Source of the DNA: Moringa oleifera
Lineage: Eukaryota > Streptophyta > Magnoliopsida > Brassicales > Moringaceae
NCBI GenBank assembly: GCA_021397835.1
Contig: JAJFZO010000447.1
Span: forward strand, 992,001-1,056,000
Length of the DNA stretch: 64,000 nt
Reading direction: 5' to 3'
Part shown: positions 35,640 through 47,469 of the stretch, in pieces
Layout: every line of letters starts with the position of its first letter
Numbering within the stretch: position 1 is the first letter of the stretch
Made by a program: the position numbers and the translations under genes
Notes under the pieces: model-generated
The model's input: only the letters and a program-made list of their open reading frames with translations
Told to the model about the DNA's origin: nothing
Database searches by the model: none

Positions 35640-37640
35640 CTTAGTCAATTTTATGAGACTTTACCACTCGGTCAATGAAAATTTTATGCAATAATTTTAA
35701 CAATAATAAACTTTAAACAATATACATGATGTACTATAATACTTAAAGATCTACACCCACGCACTGGCAATGTTCTTCCTCACTCTCCCCCGAAAACATC
35801 ATTCTTTGAAACAAAAATTTCTCTCCTTCAACGTCATATAATAGATGCAAAGCTTCGTTCTTTCAAGAAATTTTGTGAGACAAACATTTCTCTCTTTCAA
35901 CGTCATATAATAGATGCAAAGCTTCGTTATTTTAAGAAATTTTGTGAAATAGACTTCGTGCACTATCGGATGATACCATTAAAGCAAGAAAAATGGTATG
36001 TAAAACTAACCAAACCTTTATCTCGCATTGTAAGAGAGAAAAAGAGATTTTTTTGTCAAGTTTTGCAATTTCTTACTTAGTTTTGTTCTAAAATTTTCTT
36101 CTCTTGGCATTGTGCATTGTCGGATGATATCCATGTTTATTAACCTTATGATACTAGAAATTGTAAGTAAATCAAGGGAGAAAATTTTTACTGGATCATG
36201 TTCTCTGTGAATTTAAAAATTAATATTACTGTTTATATTCTTGAAAAAATGGTATGTAAAACTAATCAAAACTTCATCTCGTATTGTAAGAGAGAAAAAT
36301 AGATTTTTTTTTTGTCAAGTCTTGCAATTTCTTACTTAAGTTTTGTCTTAAAATTTTTTTTCTCTTGGCATTGTGCATTTCGGATGATACCCATGTTTGT
36401 TACCCTTGTGATACTAAAAATTGCAAGTAAATCGAGGGTAAAAATTTTTGCTGGAGCATGTTCTCCATAAATTTGGAAATTAATGTTACTATTTATATTC
36501 TTGGAATGCAATCACTACCCACCTTAAAATATATCAAGTAAATTGCACATTTTTTTCTAGACAGAGTCATTGTTTCAAGCTGTAACTTATTAGGATGCAT
36601 CCTATTAAAGTAATTTTGCTTTATTTTTGTCTAAATCAAAGATATTGGCCTGCCCTATGAATGGTTATTAATGCTTGTTATTCATCGTTTAACAAAGTCT
36701 GGTTACTGGTTTATGGTAAATGATGTGCCTCTTACATCTCTGTAATTTAGCTTGGTGATCCTACAACTATTAATTATTTAGTTGGAAATAATTGAACTAA
36801 CAGAGCAGGCTTAGCTTGGTTTTGCAGTAACCATTGGACTGACATTTAGTACATGTACTGAATCCTTGACTCTCTCTATAGTGTAATCCATGTTGCTTAC
36901 CATAAAAGACTGCTAATAATAACTTCAACTCAATTTCTATTATGACTATGTCTTTATCTATTTGTCAAATAGTTTGCATGTCTTAAGTATTTTTTTGGCA
37001 TTTTGAATTCCAGTTTAGTTTCCACTGTGATACTAGAAACTCTAAGTAAATCATGGTAAAAAATATTAGTTTTATAAATATTTTGGATAATTGATAACTA
37101 GTGTGTCTTGTTAACACAGTACTTGATGGATTAGGGATTACTTTAGTTGAAGCAAAGACAAACCAATAATAGGAGAATAATCATTCAGAGAAATAGTTTA
37201 TTGATACTCTGGTAGTTCTATTAAAGTGGAACCTTTTTAGTATTTTGTTGTACTAGTAATAAAGGCTTTTCTTTTCTCACAGATGATAGGGTTTATCATG
37301 CAAGATAATTGCAAATCAATAGTCAATTGCTCGTTCGAAGGAAAGAAAAGCTTATTACATATTAATAGAACTTGAAAGAAAAGTCAAACGCTTCAGACAG
37401 AAGCTACTACTTTTTCTGCACAGCTAACATCATTCCAGGTTGGTAATTCCTTACTAATCTACTAATGTGCCATGTGTTTAGAAAAAATAATTTTCACTTT
37501 GCTTAAGGCCTTTCAATCTAGCGGGCTTCTTGTTTCTTATCTTATTTTTACAATAACACTACTTTACATGATATGTATTACATACATAATAAACATGCAT
37601 AATAAGTGGATTTTCTTTTATTCATCATCATAGGATAAAA
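35640..37640 (+). other. 5' leader/intron region of the CACTA element with internal duplications
   Basis: No coding sequence is recognised. A block of 256 bases is tandemly duplicated (35,991-36,246 and 36,247-36,505), each starting AAATGGTATGTAAAACTAA. Just before it, a block of about 64 bases beginning TTCTCTC.TTCAACGTCAT is also duplicated (about 35,820-35,882 and 35,888-35,945). Each long copy carries the motif TCGGATGATA. Confidence 0.7.
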
Positions 37641-37641
37641 T

Positions 37642-40010
37642 ATGGATAAATCTTAGATGCACTTGAATAGATTGTCCAAGGAGTTTTCTGATGGAGTGGA
37701 TGAGTTTCTTGCTTTTACCATTTCTCATTGTGAAGATCCTACACTCATTAGATGTCCTTATCAATCGTGTGCTAATTTGACATTATTAAGTGTTGAAGAA
37801 ATAAAGTATCATTTGTTTAGTAAAGGGATTGATCAGAGGTATAAGAGATGGATTTGGCATGGAGAAAAGTGTTCTTCTAGATCTTGCACAAATAAGAAAT
37901 TAGTGTTTGATGAATCTTACAAGGATGATCATATCAACAATACAATAGACATGGTTAATGATGCATTTGAATATTGTCAAGATGGTCCCAAATTATTTCC
38001 GAACTTCCTAAAAGATGCAGAAAAGCCTTTATATCTTAATAATATGAAATATACTAAGTTCTATGCGTTTATGAGATTGTATAATATACAAGGAAAGTAT
38101 AGGTGGTCAGATAAGAGCTTTTCTGATTTGTTAAGTTATTTATCTGATATGTTTCTTACTGAAAATGAAATCCCTACGTCGATGTCTAAAGCCAAAAAAA
38201 AAAAAAAAAAAAACTATGAACACATTAGGTTTACATTACGAGAAAATACATGCTTGCCCGAATGATTGTATACTCTATAGAAAGGAGTGTAAGGATTTAT
38301 CATCTTGTCTTACTTGTTGACTATCGAGATGGAATGATAAGGTAAAAAACCAAACGAAAGAGATTCCTACTAAAGTATTGTGTTACTTTCCTCCTATTCC
38401 ACGGTTCAAGTGAATGTTTCAGTCACCAAAATTGCACAACATTTAACTTGGTATGCTAATAAAAGGGAAGTAGATGGAAAATTAAGACATCTTAATGATT
38501 CACTTACTTGGAAGTTAATAGATTTCAAGTGGCTAAGTTTTGCATCCGGACACAGAAATCTTTGATTGGCTATTTCTACTGATGGAATAAATCCACATAG
38601 TTCTCTTAGCACCGCATATAGTTGTTGGCTAGTGGTAATAATAACATATAATCTACCACGTTAGTTATGTATGAAACAAAAATTCATGATGTTATCCTTG
38701 CTTATATCAGGACCTCGCCAATCAGGTAATGATATTGATGTATATCTTGCTCCGTTGATTGATGATTTGAAGCTTCTATGGGAGGTTGGTGTAGAAGTCT
38801 ATGATTCTTACCGAAAAGAGTTGTTTACGTTATGACCTATTTTATTATAGACAATTAATGATTTTTTTACTTATGAGAATCTTTTTGGTTGTTCAGTTAA
38901 GGGATATTATGCTTGTCCAATATGTGGTGAAAGCACATATACTTGTAGAGTACAACATGGTAAGAAGAATGTATACATGGGTCATAGATGATTCCTTTCA
39001 AAAAATCACCCATTTACAAAGTAAAAGGAAGCATTCAATGGAGAACAACCGATTCACCTCCTTATGCACTAAGTGAAGAAGAAATACTATAGAAAATAAG
39101 CTCTATTACTAATGTATGGTGTAAAAAAACAGTTGCTAAGAGGAAATTAACATGGGGTAAAAGATTGAATGACAATATTCAAACATCCTTCAAGAAGAAA
39201 TCATGCTTTTTCGAACTTGAATATTAGAAACATTTACATGTTCGGCACATTTTGGATGTAATGCATATTGAAAAAAATGTTTGCGAAAGCATCTATGGAA
39301 CTTTACTTAATATTCCTGAAAAATTTAAAGGTGGGATCAACACTCAACTAGACCTTGCAGAAATTGGCTTAAAAAAAGAGTTAGCTCTGAAGATTGTAAA
39401 TGGCAGTACTTATTTACCAGCTGCTTGTTACACTCTAAGCAAATCAAATAAAATGATATTTTATGAGACATTATCAAACATAAAAGTTTCATATAGGTAT
39501 TCTTTAAATTTTGAAAATCTTGTGTCAATGACAGATATGAAAATTCAAGATCTTAAGTCTCATTATTGTCATGCTCTTATGCAACAACTTCTATCATTGG
39601 CTATTTGCTTAGTTTTGTCAAAATATGTTAGACATGCAATCATGAGATTTTGCTTCTTCTTTAATGTTTTGTGTAGTAAGGTTGTGGATGTTTCAAAACT
39701 AGGCAAATTACAGCAAGATTTGGTGGTAACTCTTGACTTATTTGAAAAATACTTTTCACCTTCTTTTTTTGATATAATGGTGCATTTGATAGTGCACCTT
39801 GTTAGAGAAGTGAGATTATGTGGACCGGCATACCTTAGATAAATGTATCCATTTGAACAGTTCATGAAAACTTTGAAAGTGAAGGTTGTTACTCTAATAT
39901 GCATCCAATTGGTATTCCATGTGAAAAAGAAGATGACATCCAAGTTGGAAGGCCCTTACTTGGTGGTCACGTTGTCACTGTTAATCGATAAGAATTAGAG
40001 CAAGCACATC
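37642..40010 (+). pseudogene. TNP2-type transposase of the CACTA element
   Basis: The original ATG at 37,642 is followed after four codons by TAG (37,654-37,656), where TGG is usual in this family. Then comes a transposase-associated domain (RLSKEFSDGVDEFL; LIRCPYQSCAN with paired Cys; YKRWIWHGE) to about 38,210. After a run of 20 A, the frame shifts to HACPNDCILYRKECKDLSSC, then SLTWKLIDFKW, YNLPR and LLISGPRQSGNDIDVYLAPL. ENLFGCSVKGYYACPICGES follows at about 38,880-38,930. The last long frame (39,252-39,842) has MDVMHIEKNVCESIYGTLLN, LDLAEIGLKKEL and LPAACYTLSKS. The product would bind the ends and catalyse excision. Many stops and shifts make it inactive. Confidence 0.9.
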
Positions 40011-40389
40011 TTTATGTATTACTAAATTCACTTGACGTCCAACCATATGTTGAATATGTCTCTTCCTGATCTATGTGTATTTTGATTCTAAAATATATAC
40101 TTCATATATATATGCATTCATTAGATAAGCTTAACCTTATTTCATTAACAGTGAGCATATCAAGTATGTGAAATTATGGTATCCCCATCAATCAAAACAA
40201 TCTAAATAGTTATAAGATGAGCATACTCAGACCTTTATTTCTTGGTTTCGAGAAAAGGTACTTACCAATTTCTTTAACATAATCATATGTCTTCTATTTA
40301 TCCAATACTAAAATCCATTCGATCAAATTTTTGTCAATAGGTTGCATCAAAAATACAAAGGCAAAATTAACCTTCCTTTTTGGTGAAAT

Positions 40390-40790
40390 AGGTAGCACAT
40401 GGACCTCGTCCTGAAGTTATAAAATATCCTGAATATGATGTGAATGGTTTGTTATAACTATAGTGACTCCACTATTTTGTGTGACTCGACTATCATCACG
40501 TTCTCATGCATGGAAGCAATAATGCAAATTTCAAGTGCTAAGGACAAGAATCTAGTAATTGGACAATTGTCATTTTATGGTGTTATCAAAGAAACATGGG
40601 AGCTCGATTACTACACGCTCAAAACAACATTGTTCAAATGTGATTGGGTTGAAAATAATGGTGGGACTAAATTAGATGATGTTGGTCACATATTAATTGA
40701 TCTTAAACAACATGGCCATAAATCTGATTGCTTAATTTTAGTTTTCAGGCTAAACAAGTCGTTTATGTTCCATACCGACTAGATCTAAGA
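40390..40790 (+). pseudogene. DUF4216-type C-terminal domain of the CACTA transposase
   Basis: It starts VAHGPRPEVIKYPEYDVNG and continues, after a break, with MQISSAKDKNLVIGQLSFYG, VIKETWELDYYTLKT and LFKCDWVENNGGTK. This domain regularly follows TNP2 in plant CACTA transposases. A frameshift near the end separates the AKQV(V/F)YVPYRLD-like tail. Confidence 0.82.
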
Positions 40791-41132
40791 TGATCCATTG
40801 TTTGCTCTACTCCACAAAAAGACCATAAACATAATGAGAGAAATAATGATGTGGACAATATAGAAGAATATGATTCCATTATTGATGGCATACTTGAAGT
40901 CGGTATAAATGATAAAATCAGTGAAGATGATGTTAACTATATACAACCCGATTATGATGGAACTTGGATTGATGAAGCTCACAAGTAAACTTTTTAACTC
41001 AAAGGAAAAAGGTTTGATTGTTTTCTTTTTTATTTTATGACAGTATTATTTATTGCAAAAAATAGTATCATATAATGAATTATGCTTTAACAATTTATCT
41101 AGATTACATTTTATGTTTGTAGGATTGCAGAT

Positions 41133-44100
41133 ATGACTAAGAAGTTGTCAGATTCGCCTACCAAATCTAGAGGGGCAACAAAATTATTGAATCAGAAAAA
41201 TTTAAGGACAAAGAAAGTGGTAGAGTTTAATTCAAAAGGTGTACCATATGGTGCTGAAGCTAAATCCTTTATGTCTACTCTTAGAGTTCTTGCATGTTCC
41301 ACGGTATCTATAACTTATAGTGACTGGCGAAAGCTTCCTGATCATTTAAAAGAAAAAATGTGGGAATATGTTCATGTTTAACACTTTCACCTTAAATATT
41401 TAATTATATTTTTTATTAGTATAGTAACTTATCAAATTTCATTTATAAGATGCATTTGAAATTGATCATTGCATGAAAAAGTCTATCTTACAATCAATTG
41501 GTAACAAATTTAGAACATTCAAGAATATCTTGACAACAAAATATATAATGTCTTTTGCCAACAATCTTAATACTGTAGAGAGACCACCTTTAATCTACAG
41601 TTTCATTTCATAAAATGATTGGGAAATTTTCATTAAATCACGACTATTAGAGGATTTTAAAGTATATTTATATTGTAATATATTTTTTAAACAATAAATA
41701 TTTCATGTTTCTTCATTAATTGCAATGACATTGCAAAAATTGAGTGAGGAACAAAAAAATCGACAAAAACATACTAAATATCCTCATCAATTGAGCCAAG
41801 GTGGATATGCAATCTTAGAGCACAAATTGGTAACTTTCTCACTCTTACATTCTTTGTGATGATTTTAAGATACATTCCTTCTAATTTTAATTTGTTTCTC
41901 CATCTTTACAGAAAGCAGAACTCAAGGTAGAAGAAGAGATTGATCGTAGTGAATTATGGAACCTAGCGCAATAAGATAAAGAAGGACATTATGCACCAGA
42001 AATGATGCTTATCATTGAGAAAATTGCAAGTTTTTTTTTTAATGAATCTTACATAAATGTTAGAAATCTTATCTTTATAAGATTATTTGCTAAAGTTTGA
42101 AGACAATGAGGCACTAAGGGAATATTGTTCAGGCAGTAAGGTAGTATTGTCTAACCAACTGGAATGTCACTTTTTCTTGGCTTATGAACAAAGACACCCA
42201 GACAGAAAGTATTCTATCTTTTTCTTCCCTAATTGTTTTCTTGACACACTTAAAGGTAAGTTGCAATATTTTATGTTTGTTGCATGCAAGTCATCAATAA
42301 TAGCTTATAAAACTAGAAAATTAATTTCTATATAATTTATACTTAATTTGGCATGGATTATTATAGGATGAGTTAATGGAGCAGTCAAAAGTTGGTATCA
42401 TTACATTCTCAGGCAGTGATGACATTTTAAGCAAAGCTTTAGGTACTAATGAACTTAGGGGTCAAGTTAGAGGAGTTGAAAAGTTTATCACTCCTTTGAT
42501 CCTTTTTTCTACTCCTAATAAGGTAGCATATCTAAAAGCTCACTTGGCAGAGGGAAAGCAGAAACTGTTGTTATTGACTCAAGGAAGCACAGATACACAT
42601 CCACATGTTGTACAACTTGAAGGTCATAGCTCCAATAAGACATAAAAACTGGATTCACTAATGCCTATGAAGGATTCTTGCAATGTTTTTGATGAAAATT
42701 TGAAGATGAAGATATTTACTTATTTATTTAATGCTATAAACATTGTTTTTACTATTAATTATAATTAATAATGTCATTTTTTTATGAATAGGGTGTTGTA
42801 TGTAAATTAGCAGTGGATACACTAGAAAATGTTGTTGTAATGGGCACTATTATTAATGGTTCTTATGCCAATTTTGTGATTTTCGTTGATCAAATATTCA
42901 ATCAAGATACTCGACTATCCTATTGAAAATGAGGATGAATATCTTATATTTGTTAAAGATGCATTGGATCATCACGTAAGTTGGCTTAAAGACTTAGTTT
43001 CTACTCATATTATTAAGGAGGTATGAGACAATTTTAGTTGTGGTATATTATCTTTGTTTCTTTTCATGTTAAAATTATTTGACTTTTAAAATTTATTATT
43101 GTCACATGTTTGGAGATAAAGGAAAAGGAAATCATTAAAAAAGTGGGATTCATTTTTGAGCAAGCTCTGGAGCATTTTGCAAAAGCAGCTTATCCATTGA
43201 TGATTAATATGCAAAATGAAGTTAGAGTAAGATTTGATGATGATGTTTTTTTCTGTCCATTTTATTGCTATTTTGGCTTAGAAGATTGCTCTATCATGAT
43301 TGATAAAAAGGAACTGGAAGGAACTAGCATTTTTCTGTATACCAGGTAAGAAAGGATTTCAATATCAGTTTATTTTAATATCTATGTTTATATGATTTAA
43401 CTTTCAATTTGTTTATTTTCAAATATCTACATGCTAATTTGAAAGATACGAAAAATTTGAAATAATTTGACTTCATCAATCTAGTGATTGTCTCACTCTC
43501 TGCTAGACTAAACAATAAAATTAGGTTAAAAGATAGAGCATGACATATTGCTGAACGGTTAGAAAAAGCATATTCAAACCAAATTCTTTTCATGCCTTAC
43601 AATCCAAAGTAAGAAATTTTTATCTTAATTGCTTGACCAAAACATATCTTATTTGGCTATTTATCATCTTTTGTTTTTCTTATTACGAATAAATTTCATT
43701 GGGAATTAGTGATTATTGATATGGCATCATGAATAGTGTATCATTTGGATTCTTTGGGTCATGAAGTAGGACCTAATCTTAAGAAAATTGTGACTATGTG
43801 AATACAAGTTTTACTTTATGTCTTTTCTTTATTAGTTTTATTATTAATTCTAAATACTACATATTTTCAAATATTTATTGGTTAATGATACAGGGGTTTT
43901 CAAATGTTTCATGTGAGATCAAATATTACATGGCAACAAATTCAAGTAAGTTTATTTTGTTTTTTTTATTATTAATAATATCAAAAATAATATGTGTTAA
44001 TGATTATATTTTTACATATATAAGCACCGATTCAGAGAGGTGGTATAGAATGTGGCTATTTTGTACTTCGATTTACGAAGAAAATAACTAAGGATCCAAA

Positions 44101-44299
44101 AATTCTTTGTGAGAAGGTCATATTATTTATTTTATTTACATATTAAATGTTTCATATTTATAAATAATATCACATTGATTATGTTATCTTCTTTTGTGTT
44201 TTAATCGTAAAGTTCAATGGTAAAGATACATATAGTGATGAAGAAATTGATGAAGTACGTGGTGAATGGGCTACGCATATACAACAGTTACTATCATAG
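41133..44299 (+). pseudogene. Second CACTA gene: Transposase_24-like part plus Ulp1 (C48) cysteine protease
   Basis: Several exons are visible. The first, at 41,133-41,381, starts MTKKLSDSPTKSRG and includes VEFNSKGVPYG and YSDWRKLPDHLKEKMWEYV. Later pieces include ILTTKYI, LSQGGYAIL (about 41,790), and GSDDILSKALGTNELRGQVR at 42,376-42,645. The C-terminal part is a SUMO-protease fold. A catalytic-type His is in HWELVIIDMA (His codon 43,697-43,699), Asp in VYHLDSLGH (43,748-43,750), and Cys in GGIECGYFVLRFTKKI (44,051-44,053). It ends YSDEEIDEVRGEWATHIQQL before TAG at 44,297-44,299. An in-frame TGA at 43,730-43,732 and other breaks remove function. All three catalytic-type residues are still present. 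Confidence 0.85.
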
Positions 44300-45130
44300 C
44301 CAGATATGTAATCCTTATTGGCTCATTAATGATTGTGTTTTAATTGTATGTTGTTTGGCTTGGTTAAATTCAAGTATGATGGATTAATTTTATTCATTGA
44401 AGGTTCTGCTCATTCTATTCATTGAGCCATCTACTAATTCTGTTGAGTTCTTTGTCAGCTCTATTTAGAATTCTGTAAATGTCATCTTTAAGAAGTTGGT
44501 AAAGCAAAAAACAAGTAAAAGTATTCAAGTATGCATATGAAATAAATATGTTCATAATCAGTTAATTTTTGCACTTATTGTTGTATTACAAGAAGTTACA
44601 CTTTTAATATCTAGATGTAGGGAATTAGAATAGAAAATTGTATATTATGATTAATATATACCTTATGAGTTACAAGAAGTTATATTTTTGACATCTAGAT
44701 GCATTTTCGACTTTTTGTTATGTTTGATTTTCAAGCTTTATTACAATTTCTTATTTATTTTGATATGTAAATTAATTATATATTAAATAGAGCTGATATA
44801 ATAATGTATCTTTTTTATAACTATTGCAGGAGTGATACATCTAATTCACTAGGTATTTTTTGATATAATGGTAGAACAGTGCAGTGAATATGATAATTGT
44901 GTAATTTAATTTGTAGATATTTTGTTTATTTTTGATACTTAATATTATTATATTTTGTAAAATGATAATAGTTGTAATTATAAATATATGTAATTTTTTT
45001 GTTTGACATTTTTATACTGTTTGACTACAATTGCAAAAATAAATGACAAATATTAATTAATTAACAAAAATTATAAAAAAATTTATGATTAATTAATAAA
45101 AAAATATATAATAAAATGTAAATTTTTTTA
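44300..45130 (+). other. 3' untranslated part of the CACTA element
   Basis: Very AT-rich and without conserved frames. A short repeat, ACAAGAAGTTA(C/T)A...CATCTAGATG, appears twice near 44,590 and 44,670. Confidence 0.5.
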
Positions 45131-45475
45131 TGACGGTGGTAAAAACTATCATAAAAAATGCACATTCTTTTAGTTACAAAATCTATCGTTAATAAATGAT
45201 TGTTTTTAATGATGGTCATAAAGAACATCAAGAGTATCATGAATATATTTTATGACAGTTTATTATGGACTGTCATAAGTTTTTTATGATGGTCCATCAC
45301 AAATTGTCATTAATACTTTAACTTTTTAATAATGATTAAAAACCATCAAAAATTTATGATGGTCTTTTACACCATCACAAAGTTTTTGTCATCACTTATA
45401 ATGACAGTTCCTGATCGTCATGAAAAACTTTTTATGATGGGCATTATCCGTCATAAAAGGTTTGTTTTTTTTATA
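45130..45475 (+). repeat. Right subterminal and terminal repeats of the CACTA element
   Basis: Repeated words such as TTTATGACGGTGG, ATGATGGTC, GACAGTTCCTGATCGTCAT and TATCCGTCATAAAAGG match the left subterminal array in inverted order. The last bases (TTTTTTTTATAT) correspond to the left CACTATAAGAAAAA-type end. Confidence 0.8.
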
Positions 45476-45786
45476 TCAGAAAAGCAAATAAAGAAAGACA
45501 ACCCTTTCCAAATCTTTCCTTACTTTCCAACTGAAGAACTTCATGCAATCTAAACTACAAACCAACCTGAAGAAGTGAACTAACATAAGGAGGACTGGAG
45601 TAAAACAGACACACTTGCATTTATAATAATGAATAACACTGGAAAGTGCTACTTTACAATTTAATGGATGTCTTGGACAAGCTTGAATCTGACATATAAG
45701 CAAAAACACTAAATGCCATTGTCTGTTTTCATCTTTTTTACCTGGACTCACATGCAAGCAAAAATGTAAAACATAATTAAACTAGG

Positions 45787-46068
45787 CTATGTAGTGATAC
45801 AAACAGCAATATGATATAAGAGACACCACAACAACAACTTGAAGGATTTACTTGGATTTATAAGTTTGTGTTTTTGATGAATCAAATTGTATTTCTCTGT
45901 AGTACCCATCACATGATCATCAGCATTTTCTGAAACTGGTTTGATGTCCCGGTACTTCAGATAAAGGGAAATGATGGATACGCAATACTCTTCGCTCCCC
46001 AAAATTTGGTGGATACCAATCTGCCCATGAATGCAGAAAGAAACACAGTGATCACTATGCATTTTCAT
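45787..46068 (-). other. Conserved open segment downstream of gene B, unit 2 (possible exon)
   Basis: Counterpart of 7,456-7,773, open for 93 codons with GIHQILGSEEYCVSIISLYL and VMGTTEKYNLIH. The extra codon relative to unit 1 keeps the frame. The segment from 45,476 to 45,790 is DNA of the unit restored after the CACTA element. Confidence 0.35.
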
Positions 46069-46161
46069 GTTGAAACAAAAATATTCAAAAAAGAATACAC
46101 TATTTGGAAGCCCTAAAAAACAGGTAACTCACACTTCAAGACAACTGTGTAGAGGAGATGC

Positions 46162-46647
46162 GGCTTACCTGAATTGAACTTTGAAAAGGAATGAACTTCC
46201 CTGGATACCTCTTATGCCTACATTAATCTCATAGAAGCGGTTGTGGTTGGCATCAACATCGACTACTTGGATTTTAATAACGAGAATGACACCGTTTTGG
46301 AGAGGAAGCATGATGTATAAGCTTGGGAACAGTTGCAAAAGCCGGACAATCAAGAAAAACATGTCGGCCACCTTTTCAGGCATGAAAAAGGGTTCTGGCA
46401 GCCTCAATTGTGTCCTCCAAAACAACCAAATTAGTCCTTGGCCAGACCTAATGGTCAACTGAATTTGACAAAGCCCATTTCGACCATTTTCATCTCTGTT
46501 TACATGAGGCAACCATTCTAACTAGAGCTTTAGCTGGTGGCCTCTAACAGGCAAAATAATCATTATTCTTCTGGATTGTCCTAAGAGAAAGAGAAAGGAA
46601 AAGATTAAGGGAAAGGCCATGCCCCAGAAAGAATGAAACATGTCCAT
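46162..46647 (-). pseudogene. Gene B copy 2, broken by a nonsense codon
   Basis: The frame starts at ATG 46,647 (MDMFHSFWGM). It is stopped by TAG at 46,519-46,521, where units 1 and 3 have CAG (Gln), about 43 codons in. It then continues open for 115 codons to the normal stop, with FMPEKVADMFFLIV and VGIRGIQ...LFKVQFR. Uniquely, the end reads CAG|GTAAGC, a perfect splice donor, where units 1 and 3 have CAG|ATAAGC. One nonsense codon and several substitutions make this the most decayed B. Confidence 0.7.
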
Positions 46648-46974
46648 TTTGGGCAAGTGCTTGCTAGAGGAAGGGGCTAGGGTTTTGTCCCAGAAGTTAT
46701 CTTGTGCGTACAAAAAGAAAAGCTAAGACCAGGTAGAGTAAGGTTTTAAAGGATGGACAGCGTACAAACAACGACAATATCGAGGGGCTTGGCCTGTTAG
46801 GCTGAATGGACGTTTCCTTTTTTGAGAAGTTTGGGTATAGAAGGGGACTTGCCGCTTAGATTTGGTAAATGATTCTAATTTTGGGCATCATAATTTCGCA
46901 GGAATTACAGAAGCCATAAAACCATTTCCAGTGGGCTGAGCCCAGTAGTCAGAACAAACCCACATGCCATCTTC

Positions 46975-47466
46975 GACTCTCATATGAAGCGTACCCGATG
47001 AAACCACCGATTTCGGTTTCTTCTTTGTTTTCGTTTATCTTGCATCTTGAAATCCATTAATTAACCCAGGAAACATTTTAATATACATACTAATAATAAG
47101 AGAATACAACCCAAAATCGATCTATGAACATTTAATGCATAATGATTATTGACATGCAACCTGCTGTAAGAGCAAATGGAATGACAAGCAGCTTATCTCC
47201 AACAAAAGAACTCTGAAAGTCGATGAGAAAGAAGTAAAGATTGCATGACTAATACAAAACTATCAGGGGATCATTAATCAATCTGAAAGACATCAAACAT
47301 ATTCATAATTCATATTCAGTTCTCCAAATGTAAATATAGAATAATGGAGTCCTGGATTACCTGACCATATGTACATGGACATGCAGTGACTGGAAACATG
47401 TGTGGTTATTGAATCGAATGCTGATGATGATGATGCATCTGTTATTTCTTCCTCGCTAGATCTCAT
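46975..47466 (-). pseudogene. Gene C copy 2, deletion and altered splice acceptor
   Basis: Exon 1 (47,361-47,466) is open from ATG 47,466 (MRSSEEEITDASSSSAFDS) to donor GTAATCC. Exon 2 (about 46,978-47,047) has lost about 58 internal bases. Its acceptor TTTCAG became TTTCAA with a new AG one base later, which would shift the frame. It cannot make the unit-1 product. Confidence 0.6.
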
Positions 47467-47469
47467 CTT

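Larger units (their letters stand above)
35417..45475 (+). mobile_element. CACTA (En/Spm) DNA transposon, 10.06 kb, decayed, inserted between genes A and B of unit 2
   Basis: The left end reads TACTATAAGAAAAAC, a one-base variant of the usual CACTA terminus. The right end reads GTTTGTTTTTTTTATAT, its imperfect inverted copy with the last bases lost. Subterminal GACGGT/ACCGTC-type repeats fill both ends. Inside on the plus strand lie a TNP2-type transposase gene and a second gene with a Ulp1-type cysteine protease. The empty site is readable in units 1 and 3 (GGCCAATTCAGA / GGCTAATTCAGA near 7,160 and 55,763). The target duplication cannot be confirmed because the right end is eroded. Confidence 0.92.

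Noticed and set aside
36600..37640. Possible extra host exons in the CACTA leader
   Set aside because: No family motif and no frame longer than chance; treated as leader and intron of the element.
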